A stretch of 64,000 bases of DNA from DASWNP01 sp036399175 (GCA_036399175.1 DASWNP010000020.1:18304-82303); one strand, 5' to 3'. Numbered from the stretch's first letter, positions 17,619 through 27,461 are shown. Numbers and translations: made by a program. Notes: generated by a model from the sequence alone, not told the origin.

Positions 17619-20600
17619 ATGCAAGATAAAAAATTCGTTCACCTGCATCTGCACACAGACTACAGCCTGCTCGACGGAGCGATACAGGTCAAGCCTCTAT
17701 CCAAGCGTGTGGCTGAGCTTGGCATGAGCGCCTGCGCCATGACCGACCACGGAAACCTCTTCGGAGCCATCTCTTTCTACGAGGCGATGAAAGCGCAGGG
17801 AGTCAAGCCGATTATCGGTTGTGAGGTCTACGTGACGCTCGGCAGCCGCTTGGAAAAGGAGAAGAAGGCGGCGCTGCCCGGCGAGAAGGCCAATTATCAT
17901 CTGATTCTGCTCGCAAGGAATTTTGAAGGCTACCGAAATCTCGTTAGGCTCACCTCCAGAGCCTTCACGGAAGGCTTCTACTACAAGCCGCGCATCGACC
18001 GGGAGCTGCTCGCAAAGCACAGCGAGGGGCTGATTGGCCTCTCGGCCTGTATGTCGGGCGTCCCCTCGGCGCTGCTGGCGCGCGGGGCGTGCGAAGAGGC
18101 GGCCTCGGCGGCGAACGAGTTTGCGGAGATACTCGGCAAAGGCAACTATTTTCTGGAGATACAGGAGCACGACCTCGACGCTCAAAAGCGCATACGCAAA
18201 CCGCTCGTAGAGCTTTCAAAGAGGACTGGCATTCCCCTCGTCGCCACCAACGACGCGCACTATCTGAGGCCGGAGGATGCGAGGGCGCATGATGTCCTTC
18301 TATGCATAGGCTCGGGCAAGACCGTCCAAGACCCGAACCGCCTGCGCTACGGCACGCCAAACTTCTACGTCCGCTCCCCCGAAGAGATGTGGCAGATTTT
18401 CGGTCAGGAGATGCCGGAAGTTCTGACGCGCACCGCAGAGATTGCCGAGATGTGCGACCTGCAATTCCCGAAAGGCATCAACTATTTGCCCCGCTACCCC
18501 GTCCCTGAGTCTGATAACGACCTGGGGATAGACGAGTATTTTGAAAAAGTCGTCAGGGAAGGGTACGAGAAGCGACGGGCGAGGGTCTGGGAGCCAGCTA
18601 TGTCGCGCGGCACGCTCAGACATTCGCTGGCCGAGTATCAGGAGCGGCTTTCGCGCGAAATCGTGATGATTAAGCAGATGGGGTTTCCGAGCTACTTCCT
18701 CATCGTCTGGGATTTCATCAAGTACGCGAAGGACAGAGGCATCCCCGTGGGGCCCGGTCGCGGCTCGGCTGCCGGCTCCTTAATCGCGTATTGCCTTGAG
18801 ATTACCGATGTCGATCCGCTCCAGTACGACCTGCTGTTCGAGCGCTTTCTCAATCCCGAAAGAGTCTCCATGCCCGATATAGACATCGATTTTTGCGTGC
18901 GCGGGCGAGAGCAGGTCATACAGCACGTCTCGGATTTCTACGGGCGCGATTCCGTCTGCCAGATTATCACCTTCGGGACTCTGGCCTCCAAGGCCGCCAT
19001 CAAGGATGTCGGGCGAGCCCTCAACATGCCTTATAACGAGGTCGAGCGCATCGCCAAGATGATTCCTCCGCCCGTGCGCGGGCGCAACGTCTCCATTTCG
19101 CATGCGCTCGAACAGGTGCCGGAACTGCGCTCGGCCATCGAAGAGAACGCGCAAGTGAAGGAACTAATAGACTTAGCTCAAAGATTGGAGGGCTGCGCGC
19201 GCCATTCTTCCGTGCACGCGGCGGGCGTCGTCATCTCACCCGAACCGCTCGAAGAGCTTGTGCCCGTCGCCCTCTCTTCAAAGCAGGAGTTGACGACCCA
19301 GTATGCCATGTCCGACCTGGAGAAGACGGGCATGCTCAAGATGGATTTCCTGGCGCTGACGACTCTGACGATAATAAGCGACTGCTTAAATACCATTAAG
19401 CAATCGCTTCAAGAGGAGATCGACTGGGCCTCCGTCTCGCTCGACGACCCGCAGACCATGCGTCTCTTCGCCGAAGGAAGGACGGAGGCCGTTTTCCAGT
19501 TCGAGTCCACAGGGATGCAGGAGATTTGCCGACACCTCAAGCCGAAGGGGTTGGAGGATTTGGCCGCGCTGAACGCTCTCTATCGCCCGGGGCCGCTCGA
19601 CGGCGGGATGGTCGAAGATTTCATCGAAAGGCATCACGGTCATAAATCGGTGCGTTATATCGTGCCCGAGATGAAGGAGATTCTCTCGAACACCTACGGC
19701 ATCATCGTCTATCAGGAACAGATCATGCAGTTGGCGCAGAAACTGGCCGGCTACTCGCTCGGGGAGGCCGACCTGATGCGTCGCGCGATGGGAAAAAAGA
19801 AGCGAGAGGAGATGGCGCGCCACGAGGAAAAATTCATCGAGGGCGCTATAGAGAGGGGCATCAAGAGAGAGAAGGCGCAGCAGATATTCTCTCTGATGGC
19901 ACAGTTTGCGGACTATGGCTTCAACCGAAGTCACAGCGTCGCGTACGCCTACCTGGCTTTCCAGACCGCCTACCTCAAAGCACACTACCCGGAGCATTTC
20001 TACGCGGCGGTGCTCTCGAACGAACTGGAAGACACGGCGAAGGTTTTCAAGTATTCAAACGAATTGCGCGAGCAGGGAATAGAACTCCTGCCCCCGGACG
20101 TAAATGAGAGTTTCGCGGGGTTTACGCCTCTAAAGGGCGCAATCCGTTACGGTCTCGCGGCGATTAAAGGGGTCGGCCAAACGAGCGTCGAGGCCATCGT
20201 CGAGGCGCGTGAGGCAGGCCCTTTCAAGTCTCTATACGATTTTGCAGAGCGCGTCGGCTCGCGTGGCCTCAACAAGAGGGTTCTGGAGAGCCTCGTCTGC
20301 GCAGGCGCTTTCGACTCGCTCAAGCCTGAAGCCGAGAGCCGACACGCATGGCGTGCGCGCCTCTACGCGGGGATAGACCATGCGCTGGCGCGCGGGGCGC
20401 GCGTCCAACGCGACCGAAACAGCGGCCAGACCGATCTTTTCGGCGGGTCAGTTGAAGTATCGCTCGAAGTGTCGAGTGTGCCTCTGCCGGAGGCTGAAGC
20501 CTGGACGCATACGGCCCTGCTCGCGGGTGAGAAGAATTCCATAGGGTTTTACATTACGGGACATCCGCTGGAGAATTATGTTGAGGTGCTAAATGAATTC

Positions 20601-21167
20601 AAGTGTTATAAGAGCTTGGATTTAATGAAATTAGAGAGTGGAACGCGCGTCCAAGTTGGCGGCCTCGTGACGGGGCTTCAGGTGCGCACGACGAAGAAGG
20701 GAGACCGCTTCGCGCTGCTGCGTCTGGAGGATCAGGCGAGCGGTGTGAAATGCGTCGTCTGGCCCGAAGCTTTCAATAAAAGCAGTAAGCTCTTGCAGGA
20801 GGATGCGGCTGTGCTGGTCACGGGCAAGCTGGAGCTGAGCGATGAGGGCAGCGCCACCATCATCGCCGAAGAGCTTGTGCGTCTGGAAGAGGTTCTACAG
20901 AAGCGCGCCAAGTCGGTCATCGTACGCCTGCCGGCCGGAGGGTCTGCGCAGACGCATCTGGAGCCCATCTGGCGCGTGCTCGGCAGTCATAGAGGCGACT
21001 GCGAGGTGCTCTTGGAGATGTATCTGGAGGGCGGAGTGTTAGTACGCACGCGCGCACACGGGACTCTGCGCGTGAAGGGGAGCGTCGAGCTGGAGGCGGC
21101 ACTGCGCGAGTTCGGCTGCGGCGTCGAGTGGCTGAACGGCGAGCGCGCACGCGCGTTGCAGGCTTGA
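17619..21167 (+). CDS. dnaE: DNA polymerase III alpha subunit
   Basis: The replicative polymerase, 1,182 residues, usual for DnaE1. The N-terminal PHP domain begins FVHLHLHTDYSLLDGAI and keeps its metal-binding His and Asp residues (TDHGNLFG, TNDAHYL). The catalytic palm shows GPGRGSAAGSLIAYCL and MPDIDIDFC with the paired Asp residues near 417-421. ARHSSVHAAGVVIS, DFLALTTLTII, LYRPGPLDGGMVEDFI and GYGFNRSHSVAYA-type motifs follow (here DYGFNRSHSVAYAYLAFQ). The C-terminal OB domain (GTRVQVGGLVTGLQVRTTKKG) is present. It stands alone behind a 0.8-kb upstream gap and reads toward the presumed terminus. Confidence 0.97.
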   Translation: MQDKKFVHLHLHTDYSLLDGAIQVKPLSKRVAELGMSACAMTDHGNLFGAISFYEAMKAQGVKPIIGCEVYVTLGSRLEKEKKAALPGEKANYHLILLARNFEGYRNLVRLTSRAFTEGFYYKPRIDRELLAKHSEGLIGLSACMSGVPSALLARGACEEAASAANEFAEILGKGNYFLEIQEHDLDAQKRIRKPLVELSKRTGIPLVATNDAHYLRPEDARAHDVLLCIGSGKTVQDPNRLRYGTPNFYVRSPEEMWQIFGQEMPEVLTRTAEIAEMCDLQFPKGINYLPRYPVPESDNDLGIDEYFEKVVREGYEKRRARVWEPAMSRGTLRHSLAEYQERLSREIVMIKQMGFPSYFLIVWDFIKYAKDRGIPVGPGRGSAAGSLIAYCLEITDVDPLQYDLLFERFLNPERVSMPDIDIDFCVRGREQVIQHVSDFYGRDSVCQIITFGTLASKAAIKDVGRALNMPYNEVERIAKMIPPPVRGRNVSISHALEQVPELRSAIEENAQVKELIDLAQRLEGCARHSSVHAAGVVISPEPLEELVPVALSSKQELTTQYAMSDLEKTGMLKMDFLALTTLTIISDCLNTIKQSLQEEIDWASVSLDDPQTMRLFAEGRTEAVFQFESTGMQEICRHLKPKGLEDLAALNALYRPGPLDGGMVEDFIERHHGHKSVRYIVPEMKEILSNTYGIIVYQEQIMQLAQKLAGYSLGEADLMRRAMGKKKREEMARHEEKFIEGAIERGIKREKAQQIFSLMAQFADYGFNRSHSVAYAYLAFQTAYLKAHYPEHFYAAVLSNELEDTAKVFKYSNELREQGIELLPPDVNESFAGFTPLKGAIRYGLAAIKGVGQTSVEAIVEAREAGPFKSLYDFAERVGSRGLNKRVLESLVCAGAFDSLKPEAESRHAWRARLYAGIDHALARGARVQRDRNSGQTDLFGGSVEVSLEVSSVPLPEAEAWTHTALLAGEKNSIGFYITGHPLENYVEVLNEFKCYKSLDLMKLESGTRVQVGGLVTGLQVRTTKKGDRFALLRLEDQASGVKCVVWPEAFNKSSKLLQEDAAVLVTGKLELSDEGSATIIAEELVRLEEVLQKRAKSVIVRLPAGGSAQTHLEPIWRVLGSHRGDCEVLLEMYLEGGVLVRTRAHGTLRVKGSVELEAALREFGCGVEWLNGERARALQA

Positions 21168-21239
21168 CGAAGCGGCTTTAAATCCGGCATCTTCTCCTTA
21201 ATACTCTCGAAATCTGTGTCGGACGAGGAAGAGTGAACT

Positions 21240-22067
21240 TTGAGCGAGCGACCCGAAGACGAAGCGGGAGCGAATGAGGCGCTGTCGGCCTTCGAGCGCG
21301 TCAAGCTGGCTCGCCACGCCGAACGCCCTTACACGCTCGATTTCGTCGAGAGGCTTTTCGAGGATTTCGTCGAGCTGAGAGGCGACCGAAGGTTCGCAGA
21401 CGACCCTGCGCTCGTCTGCGGCACGGCGCGCTTCGACGGCCTGCCGGTGGCGATTATAGGGCAGCAGAAAGGGCGTGATACGAAGCAGCGTCGCTACAGG
21501 AATTTCGGGATGCCGAAGCCCGAAGGGTATCGTAAAGCCTTACGGATTATGAAGCTGGCCGAGAAGTTCAACCGACCAATCTTCTCTTTCATAGACACGC
21601 CGGGAGCCTATCCGGGCATCGACGCGGAGGAGCGCGGGCAGGCCGAAGCAATAGCCTTTAATCTACAGCAGATGGCGCGCCTGCGTGTGCCTGTGCTGGT
21701 CACGGTGATAGGCGAGGGAGGCTCGGGCGGTGCCCTCGCCATTGGGGTCGGAGACTATGTCCTGATGCTTGAAAACGCGGTCTATTCCGTCATCACGCCA
21801 GAAGGGTGCGCGGCGATTCTCTGGAAAGATGCGGCGGAGGCTCCGCGCGCCGCAGAGCAGCTGCGCCTGACGGCCGAAGATTTGCACCGTCTGGGCATCG
21901 TCGACCATGTGGTGGCCGAGCCCCCGAAAGGAGCGCAGACCTCTTTCGACGAGGCGGCGAGGCTTTTAGGAGAGTCGCTTCGGGAGAGCCTTTCGGAGGC
22001 TCTGAAGCTCTCGACCGAAGAGCGTCTGGCGCGACGTTATCGAAAATTGCGTGCGCTCGGGCTCTAA
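21240..22067 (+). CDS. accA: Acetyl-CoA carboxylase carboxyltransferase subunit alpha
   Basis: Transfers the carboxyl group from carboxybiotin to acetyl-CoA together with AccD, the first step of fatty-acid synthesis. It starts with TTG at 21240 after GAGGAAGAG. Family marks are YTLDFVERLFEDFVELRGDR, QKGRDTKQRRYRNFGMPKPEGYRKA, FIDTPGAYPGIDAEERGQ, GEGGSGGALAIGVGD and VYSVITPEGCAAILWKD. At 275 residues it lacks part of the N-terminal helical extension of the E. coli protein (319), which is common outside Proteobacteria. accD, accB and accC are not nearby; the beta-chain homologue at 51.4 kb is of the propionyl-CoA type. Confidence 0.93.
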   Translation: MSERPEDEAGANEALSAFERVKLARHAERPYTLDFVERLFEDFVELRGDRRFADDPALVCGTARFDGLPVAIIGQQKGRDTKQRRYRNFGMPKPEGYRKALRIMKLAEKFNRPIFSFIDTPGAYPGIDAEERGQAEAIAFNLQQMARLRVPVLVTVIGEGGSGGALAIGVGDYVLMLENAVYSVITPEGCAAILWKDAAEAPRAAEQLRLTAEDLHRLGIVDHVVAEPPKGAQTSFDEAARLLGESLRESLSEALKLSTEERLARRYRKLRALGL

Positions 22068-22120
22068 AGGAAGGGAAGCAGCAGAAGTTTTTCGAGCCGG
22101 GCGCTCGGCCTGAGCTTAAA

Positions 22121-22154
22121 AAGAAGGAATGTCGGCGCGCCGACATTCCTTCTT
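22121..22154. terminator. Perfect 34-bp palindrome between convergent accA and ssb
   Basis: Two 17-bp arms meet without a spacer (AAGAAGGAATGTCGGCG and its exact complement), so the hairpin would need to open at the tip. It sits between convergent accA and ssb and is A-rich on one side and T-rich on the other, as expected for a terminator working in both directions. Its central 18 bp recur exactly inside parB (27981-27998). Confidence 0.7.
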
Positions 22155-22177
22155 AGCATACGGAGGATTCGTGTAGA

Positions 22178-22636
22178 TTAGAAGGGGATGTCGTCGTCGT
22201 TGATGTCGGGCTCGGGCATGCCTGCGCCGCCCCTCGCTCCGGAGGGGGGCGCTCCCGCTGCTCCTCCTGCGCCTTCGGCGCGCCCTGAGCCGGGAGCGTC
22301 CTCGGGCCCGCGCCCGCCTATGAACTGCATGTCGGTGGCGTGCACTTCGAGCGTGTAGCGCGAGCGCCCGTCACGATCCGTCCATTCCTCTACGCGGAGG
22401 CGTCCCTGGACGTAGACGGGGCGGCCCTTGGTCAGATACTGCGAGGCGGCCTCGGCCTGTCGTCCCCAGAGGGTGACGCGAAACCATGTGGTCAAATCCT
22501 GCGTGTCGCCCGTTTTATCCCGGCGGCGCTCGTTCGTAGCCATCGTGAAGCTGCAGACGGGCGTACCCTGCGGCGTGTAGCGCAGCTCCGGGTCGCGCCC
22601 GAGATTGCCGACGAGGATGATTGTGTTGAAAGACAT
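22178..22636 (-). CDS. ssb: Single-stranded DNA-binding protein
   Basis: A 152-residue SSB. The OB fold begins MSFNTIILVGNLGRDPELRYTPQG and continues with the family segments TTWFRVTLWGRQAE, YLTKGRPVYVQGRL and YTLEVHATDMQFIG (to residue 106). A Gly/Pro/Ala-rich flexible tail leads to the acidic tip NDDDIPF, the docking motif for repair and replication partners. It is a single gene, not part of the usual rpsF-rpsR cluster, which fits a recombination-type context next to recN on the other strand. Confidence 0.96.
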   Translation of the reverse strand: MSFNTIILVGNLGRDPELRYTPQGTPVCSFTMATNERRRDKTGDTQDLTTWFRVTLWGRQAEAASQYLTKGRPVYVQGRLRVEEWTDRDGRSRYTLEVHATDMQFIGGRGPEDAPGSGRAEGAGGAAGAPPSGARGGAGMPEPDINDDDIPF

Positions 22637-22787
22637 TGCGGAATGCCCCTTTCGGTCGCTCCGGGATGGAAATTCGGGCGCAATACTATCGCCCCAAAAC
22701 CGCTTCGGTCAAGAGAAGATAGCTTGAGAAGTCGGCTTAAGTTAAGATGGTACTTTAAAAGTAATTTATGACTTGAGAGAGCAGTTC

Positions 22788-24737
22788 ATGTTGAAGTTCC
22801 TTAACATCACGAATTTCGCGGTCATTCAGCGTCTGGGCTTCGAGCTTCACGAAGGACTTAATCTTTTGACGGGCGAGACGGGGGCGGGAAAGTCTATCAT
22901 CGTCGATGCGCTGGGGCTGCTTCTGGGCGGACGGGCGACGGCGGGTGTTGTGCGGACGGGCGAGCGCGCGGCCTTCGTCGAAGGACAGTTCGAGTTGAAG
23001 GGTTCGAGCGAAGAGAGGGTGCGGGCGGCGCTCTGTGAGATTGGGATAGAGAAGTCTCCGGAGGAAGACCTGTGGATTCGCAGAGAAGTGCAGGCGGGCG
23101 GGCGCGGGCGCATCTTCATCAACGACCAGAGCGTCACGGCGGCGACGCTCAGAAGATTGCAGCCGAGCCTTCTGGAGATTCACGGACAGGGAGAGCAACA
23201 GGCGCTCGCCGCTTCGCGCACGCATCTGAAGATGCTCGATAATTTCGCAGGCTGCGCGGATTTACGCGCCTCTGTGGGGCGAGCCTACACGCGTTACCGA
23301 GTCGCTTTCGACGCCCTGCGCTCGCTTGAGCGCGACGAAGCGGCACGCGAGCGCGCGGGCGATATGTTGCGCTTCCAGATAGATGAGATAGAGAAGGCTT
23401 CGCCGACCCCTTCGGAAGACGAAGAGCTGGCCGCAGAGAGAAGTCTGCTCGCGCACGCCGGGAGGGCACAGGAACTGAGCGCGGGCGCTTACGCGGCTCT
23501 GTATGAGAGCGACGAGAGCGTGCTTTCGGGTCTTTCAAACGTGCGCAGGCGCTTGCAGGAGTTGAGCGCCATCGACGGGCGAGTCGCCGTCTGGCTGGAA
23601 AATCTGGAGGCGGCCAATCTCTCTCTGACCGACGTGGCGGAGGCCCTGAGAGGCTACGGCGTGGGAGTCGATTTTTCTCCGGGGCGTCTCGGCGAGGTGG
23701 AGAACAGGCTCGCGGAGCTGGAGCGTCTGAAGCGCAAGTACGGGCGAGACCTGCAAGGCTTACTCGAAGTTAAAGAAGAACTGAAGCGGCAGCTACAGCA
23801 GTTGGGCAATCTTGCGGAGCGAGAGCGAGAGCTGCTCGAAGAGGTCGAAGCGGCTTCTAAGGGGTACATTCCTCTGGCCGAAAGCCTGACGGCCAGACGG
23901 CTCGAAGCCGCGCCGCGTCTCGAAGAGCAGATGATGGAAGAGCTTCGACACGTCGCTCTGGAGCGTGCGCGCTTCGTCGTCCAGATAGAGACGGCCGCGC
24001 GCGGGATGCACGAGAGACGTTCGTTCGGGCAGAACCTCTTAGCGTCCGATAACGAAAATGATTCGATGAATGCTCAAGCATTCTCTTACTGGTCGGCGAG
24101 CGGGGCAGACCGCGTGGAGTTTCTGTTTTCGGCCAACATAGGCGAGAGCGTGCGTCCGCTTTCGCGCGTGGCTTCGGGCGGAGAGCTTTCGAGGCTGATG
24201 TTGACGCTGCGGACGGTCTGTCGCAACGCGCAGGCGAGCGAAGGGGACGAAGGTGTAGGAGAGTCTGCGGCGGCACTCGTCTTCGACGAGATAGATACGG
24301 GAATCGGTGGACGCGTGGCGGAAGCCGTCGGGCGACGCCTGAAGGCGCTCGCGGCGACCAAACAGGTGCTCTGCGTGACGCACCAAGCGCAGATAGCGCG
24401 TTTCGCAGACCATCATTATGTCGTCAGCAAGCAGGTCGAAGAGGGCCGCACGGTGACGAGCGTGCGCGAATTGGAAGGGGAAGCGCGAGTGGGCGAGCTT
24501 GCGCGCATGATCGGCGGAGCCGAGACCGTCGAGACGGCTCGCCAGACGGCTCGCTGGATGCTTGAGCAGCCCTCTGCAGAGGAGGCCGCCGCCGCAGAGC
24601 CCGACTCGAAAGAGCCCGGGCGGCGAGCTTTCAAGAAAAAAGGGGCAGCGAAGAAGGGGCGCGGCGCACGCAAAGGAAAAGGCTCTCGCCTCGCGCGTGA
24701 GAATTCTGCTACACTCGCTCAAAGGAAAGAGGGTTGA
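22788..24737 (+). CDS. recN: DNA repair protein RecN
   Basis: An SMC-like ATPase for double-strand break repair. The ATG at 22788 (MLKFLNITNFAVIQRL) is preferred to a TTG five codons earlier. It shows Walker A GETGAGKSIIVDALGLLLGGRA, a long coiled-coil region (about 150-370) broken in the middle, the signature RVASGGELSRLMLTLR, Walker B AALVFDEIDTGIGGRVAE and the conserved CVTHQAQIARFADHHYVVSK. The C-terminus carries an unusual tail of about 60 residues rich in Lys, Arg and Ala (KKKGAAKKGRGARKGKG), probably DNA-binding. The stop overlaps the miaB start by 4 bp. Confidence 0.95.
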   Translation: MLKFLNITNFAVIQRLGFELHEGLNLLTGETGAGKSIIVDALGLLLGGRATAGVVRTGERAAFVEGQFELKGSSEERVRAALCEIGIEKSPEEDLWIRREVQAGGRGRIFINDQSVTAATLRRLQPSLLEIHGQGEQQALAASRTHLKMLDNFAGCADLRASVGRAYTRYRVAFDALRSLERDEAARERAGDMLRFQIDEIEKASPTPSEDEELAAERSLLAHAGRAQELSAGAYAALYESDESVLSGLSNVRRRLQELSAIDGRVAVWLENLEAANLSLTDVAEALRGYGVGVDFSPGRLGEVENRLAELERLKRKYGRDLQGLLEVKEELKRQLQQLGNLAERERELLEEVEAASKGYIPLAESLTARRLEAAPRLEEQMMEELRHVALERARFVVQIETAARGMHERRSFGQNLLASDNENDSMNAQAFSYWSASGADRVEFLFSANIGESVRPLSRVASGGELSRLMLTLRTVCRNAQASEGDEGVGESAAALVFDEIDTGIGGRVAEAVGRRLKALAATKQVLCVTHQAQIARFADHHYVVSKQVEEGRTVTSVRELEGEARVGELARMIGGAETVETARQTARWMLEQPSAEEAAAAEPDSKEPGRRAFKKKGAAKKGRGARKGKGSRLARENSATLAQRKEG

Positions 24738-26116
24738 CGGAAGGGATGACGAAGGCGAGCGTCTACATAGAGACTTTCGGCTGCCAGATGAACGTGGCCG
24801 ACTCGGAGCGCGCCGCGACGCGTCTGCGCGAGGCCGGCTACGAGTTGACGAAGTCTGCTGAGGAGGCCGAAGTCCTTCTGTTCAATACCTGCTCGGTGCG
24901 CGCGCGGGCAGAGCAGAAGGTCTTCAACCGTCTGGGCGAGATGAGGAAGCTGCGCGGCGGGGCGAAAGAGGCTCTGTTGGGCGTGATGGGCTGCGTCGCG
25001 CAACTGGAGGGCGAGGCCATCTTCGAGGCGGCACCGACGGTGCGTCTCGTCCTTGGAACGCGCGCGACGGATCGGCTGCCCGCCCTCATCGAGAGGCTTC
25101 GGGCGGGGGAGCGCAGAGCGATAGACCTGGGAGAGCGCGAAGAGTCTGAAGGGTGGGATGTCTCTCCGGCCGAGCGCCATTCGCCGCACGTCGCCTTCGT
25201 GCCCATCATCGAAGGCTGTAACAAGTTCTGCACCTACTGCATCGTCCCTTACTCGCGCGGGCGCGAGCGGAGCCGTCCGGCTTCCGAAATCATCGAGCAG
25301 GTCAGGAGGCTCGGCGAAGAGGGCTACAGGGAGGTTCACTTAATAGGCCAGAACGTCAACAGTTATCGCCCGAAGAGCCCGGACGGCCTGGAAGGATTCG
25401 AGGGGGCGACCCCTTTCTCGCGCCTTCTGCGCGCCGTCGCCGCGCAAACTGCGATGCCGCGCATTAAGTTTACGACCTCCTTCCCGAGAGATTTTCAAAA
25501 GGACATCGTCGAGGCCTTGGACGAATACGAGAATCTTTGCGACTGGGTGCACCTGCCCGTCCAGTCGGGCAGCGACCGCGTTTTGCGCTCGATGCGCAGA
25601 GGCTACAGGGCTTCGGATTACCTCACACGCGTAGACTGGATTCGGGGGGCTCGGCGTCGCCTCGCCTTAACGAGCGACATCATCGTCGGCTTCCCCGGCG
25701 AGACGGCGGAAGAGTTTGCGGAGACTTTAAAATTAGTCGAATACTGTCAATACGATAGTATCTATATCTTCAAGTATTCGGAGAGGAAGGGGACGCCCGC
25801 CTCGAAGTTGCCGGACGATGTCTCGGAAGAGGAGAAGAGCGAGCGTTTTCAGCGTCTGGAGCAGCTTCAGAAGGGCATTCAGGAGAGGATTTACGCAGAA
25901 TACGTCGGGCGCACGCTGGACGTCCTGGTCGAAGGCCGGAGCGCGCGCTCCGAGAGAGCTCTCAAGGGGCATTCGACCTGCCACAAAGTCGTCAATTTTG
26001 AGGGTGAGGCGGGTCTCGAAGGGCAGATTGTGCGCGTCCGTGTGACGCAGGCGAAGGCGCACAGTCTCTACGGAGAGCGTGTGGCGACGCCGCGCAGGGC
26101 AGTCTCCGGCGTTTAA
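24734..26116 (+). CDS. miaB: tRNA (N6-isopentenyl adenosine(37)-C2)-methylthiotransferase
   Basis: A radical-SAM enzyme that adds a methylthio group to i6A37 of tRNAs. The 460-residue protein has all three domains: the N-terminal UPF0004 cluster domain (YIETFGCQMNVADSER, CSVRARAEQK, VMGCVAQ), the radical-SAM motif GCNKFCTYCIVPYSRG (C-x3-C-x2-C, near 160-170) and a C-terminal TRAM domain (YVGRTLDVLVEG onward). The start is either TTG 24734, directly after AGGAAAGAGG, or ATG 24746. It overlaps recN by 4 bp and is followed closely by the DUF151 gene, so recN-miaB-DUF151-parA-parB may form one transcript. Confidence 0.95.
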   Translation: MTEGMTKASVYIETFGCQMNVADSERAATRLREAGYELTKSAEEAEVLLFNTCSVRARAEQKVFNRLGEMRKLRGGAKEALLGVMGCVAQLEGEAIFEAAPTVRLVLGTRATDRLPALIERLRAGERRAIDLGEREESEGWDVSPAERHSPHVAFVPIIEGCNKFCTYCIVPYSRGRERSRPASEIIEQVRRLGEEGYREVHLIGQNVNSYRPKSPDGLEGFEGATPFSRLLRAVAAQTAMPRIKFTTSFPRDFQKDIVEALDEYENLCDWVHLPVQSGSDRVLRSMRRGYRASDYLTRVDWIRGARRRLALTSDIIVGFPGETAEEFAETLKLVEYCQYDSIYIFKYSERKGTPASKLPDDVSEEEKSERFQRLEQLQKGIQERIYAEYVGRTLDVLVEGRSARSERALKGHSTCHKVVNFEGEAGLEGQIVRVRVTQAKAHSLYGERVATPRRAVSGV

Positions 26117-26137
26117 AGTGCAAGGTGAGGTAAAAGC

Positions 26138-26626
26138 ATGGAAATAGAAGTGAAGATTAGAGGTTTGATGATGGACCCGAGCAGCGGCACGCCGATCATC
26201 ATACTCAAGGACGTGAACAGCGAGACGATGCTGCCGATCTGGGTGGGCGCTTACGAGGCCAACGCCATCGCCCTGGAAATCGAGAAGATAGCCCCGCAGC
26301 GCCCTATGACGCACGACCTTCTGCGCAACCTGATTGTCGAGATGGGAGCGCGCGTCGAGCGCGTCGTGGTGACGGAGCTGCGCGACAACACCTTTTTCGC
26401 AGTCATAGAGATGCGCAATCAGGAGGGCGAAGCCCTGATGCTCGACTCGCGCCCTTCGGACGCCATCGCCCTGGCACTGCGTGCGGATTGCCCAATCTAC
26501 GTCAACGAAGAGGTGATACGCGCCTCGCGCAACACCATCGGAGGCGGCGCCGAGGAGGAGACCTCTTCGGGCGAGGACGAGGAATGGCCGGACGTGATAG
26601 GCGAGGCGGGCGATCTGCCCATGTGA
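26138..26626 (+). CDS. Bifunctional nuclease family protein (DUF151)
   Basis: A 162-residue protein beginning MEIEVKIRGLMMDPSSGTPIIILKD. The segments LPIWVGAYEANAIALEIE, RPMTHDLLRNLIVEMGA, VVVTELRDNTFFAVI and SRPSDAIALALRADCPIYV are those of the DUF151/BFN family, whose plant and Thermotoga members have nuclease activity. A short acidic tail follows (EETSSGEDEEWPD). It lies 21 bp after miaB. The bacterial role is unclear; nuclease activity here is inferred from the family. Confidence 0.9.
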   Translation: MEIEVKIRGLMMDPSSGTPIIILKDVNSETMLPIWVGAYEANAIALEIEKIAPQRPMTHDLLRNLIVEMGARVERVVVTELRDNTFFAVIEMRNQEGEALMLDSRPSDAIALALRADCPIYVNEEVIRASRNTIGGGAEEETSSGEDEEWPDVIGEAGDLPM

Positions 26627-26636
26627 AAGGACTCTT

Positions 26637-27461
26637 TTGGTGGTGACTGTCAGGGAACTCTCCGGTGCGAACGGTTCAGAGAAGAACTCTGCGGCGCGCG
26701 GCGTCGTCATCGCCATTGCCAATCAGAAGGGGGGAGTAGGCAAGACCACTACGGCCATCAACCTCGCGGCGGCCTTCGCGCGCAGAGGCCGCCGAACGCT
26801 TCTGCTCGACCTTGACCCGCAGGGCAACAGCTCCATCTCCTTCCTCAATCCCCAGAGCGTAGACCTCTCCGCCTACGACCTGATGACCGACGGGCAGAGC
26901 GAGCCCGGACAATACATCTACCAGACGGGCGTCGAGGGCTTAGAAATCATCCCCTCCAGAATCAATCTCGCCAAGCTGGAATCGAAGCTCGTGGGCGATT
27001 TCGACGCGCCCTTCCGGCTCAAAGACCGCTTGGAGACGCTCCGGCGACGCCCTTACGACATCGTGCTCATCGACACGCCGCCGACGCTCGGCCTCATCAC
27101 GGTCAACGCGCTCGTCGCCGCCACACACGTCCTCATCCCGATACAGTCCTCCTACTTCGCACTCGAAGGCACGGACGACCTCTTGGAGACCATCGAGAAG
27201 GTCAAAGCGCGCCCGAATCCGAACCTCAGAGTGCTCGGCGTCGTCGTCACTCTGCACGACCGCCGGACTACTCTCGCGCGGGAGGTACAGGAGCAGATCA
27301 GGAGCGTCTTCGGCTCACAGGTGTTCGAGACGGTGATTACGAAGAGCGTGCGTCTGGAGGAGGCTCCGGCTTACAAAGAATCAATCTTTACCTTTGCTCC
27401 GCACTCTTCGGGCGCGAGCGAGTACTCAAAACTGTGTGAAGAGGTGATGCAACGTGTCTAA
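26637..27461 (+). CDS. parA: Chromosome-partitioning ATPase ParA (Soj)
   Basis: A 274-residue Walker-type ATPase that moves ParB-bound origins. The deviant Walker A is complete (NQKGGVGKTTTAINLA, near residues 30-45), with LLLDLDPQGN, YDIVLIDTPPTLG (Walker B) and VLIPIQSSYFALEG. The start is uncertain: TTG 26637 or the GTGs at 26640 and 26643. The first 20 residues before VVIAIANQKGG are not conserved in the family. It overlaps parB by 8 bp. Unusually for chromosomal parAB, the pair lies 2-4 kb from a dif-like site and no rnmG, rsmG or dnaA is adjacent. Confidence 0.94.
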   Translation: MVVTVRELSGANGSEKNSAARGVVIAIANQKGGVGKTTTAINLAAAFARRGRRTLLLDLDPQGNSSISFLNPQSVDLSAYDLMTDGQSEPGQYIYQTGVEGLEIIPSRINLAKLESKLVGDFDAPFRLKDRLETLRRRPYDIVLIDTPPTLGLITVNALVAATHVLIPIQSSYFALEGTDDLLETIEKVKARPNPNLRVLGVVVTLHDRRTTLAREVQEQIRSVFGSQVFETVITKSVRLEEAPAYKESIFTFAPHSSGASEYSKLCEEVMQRV

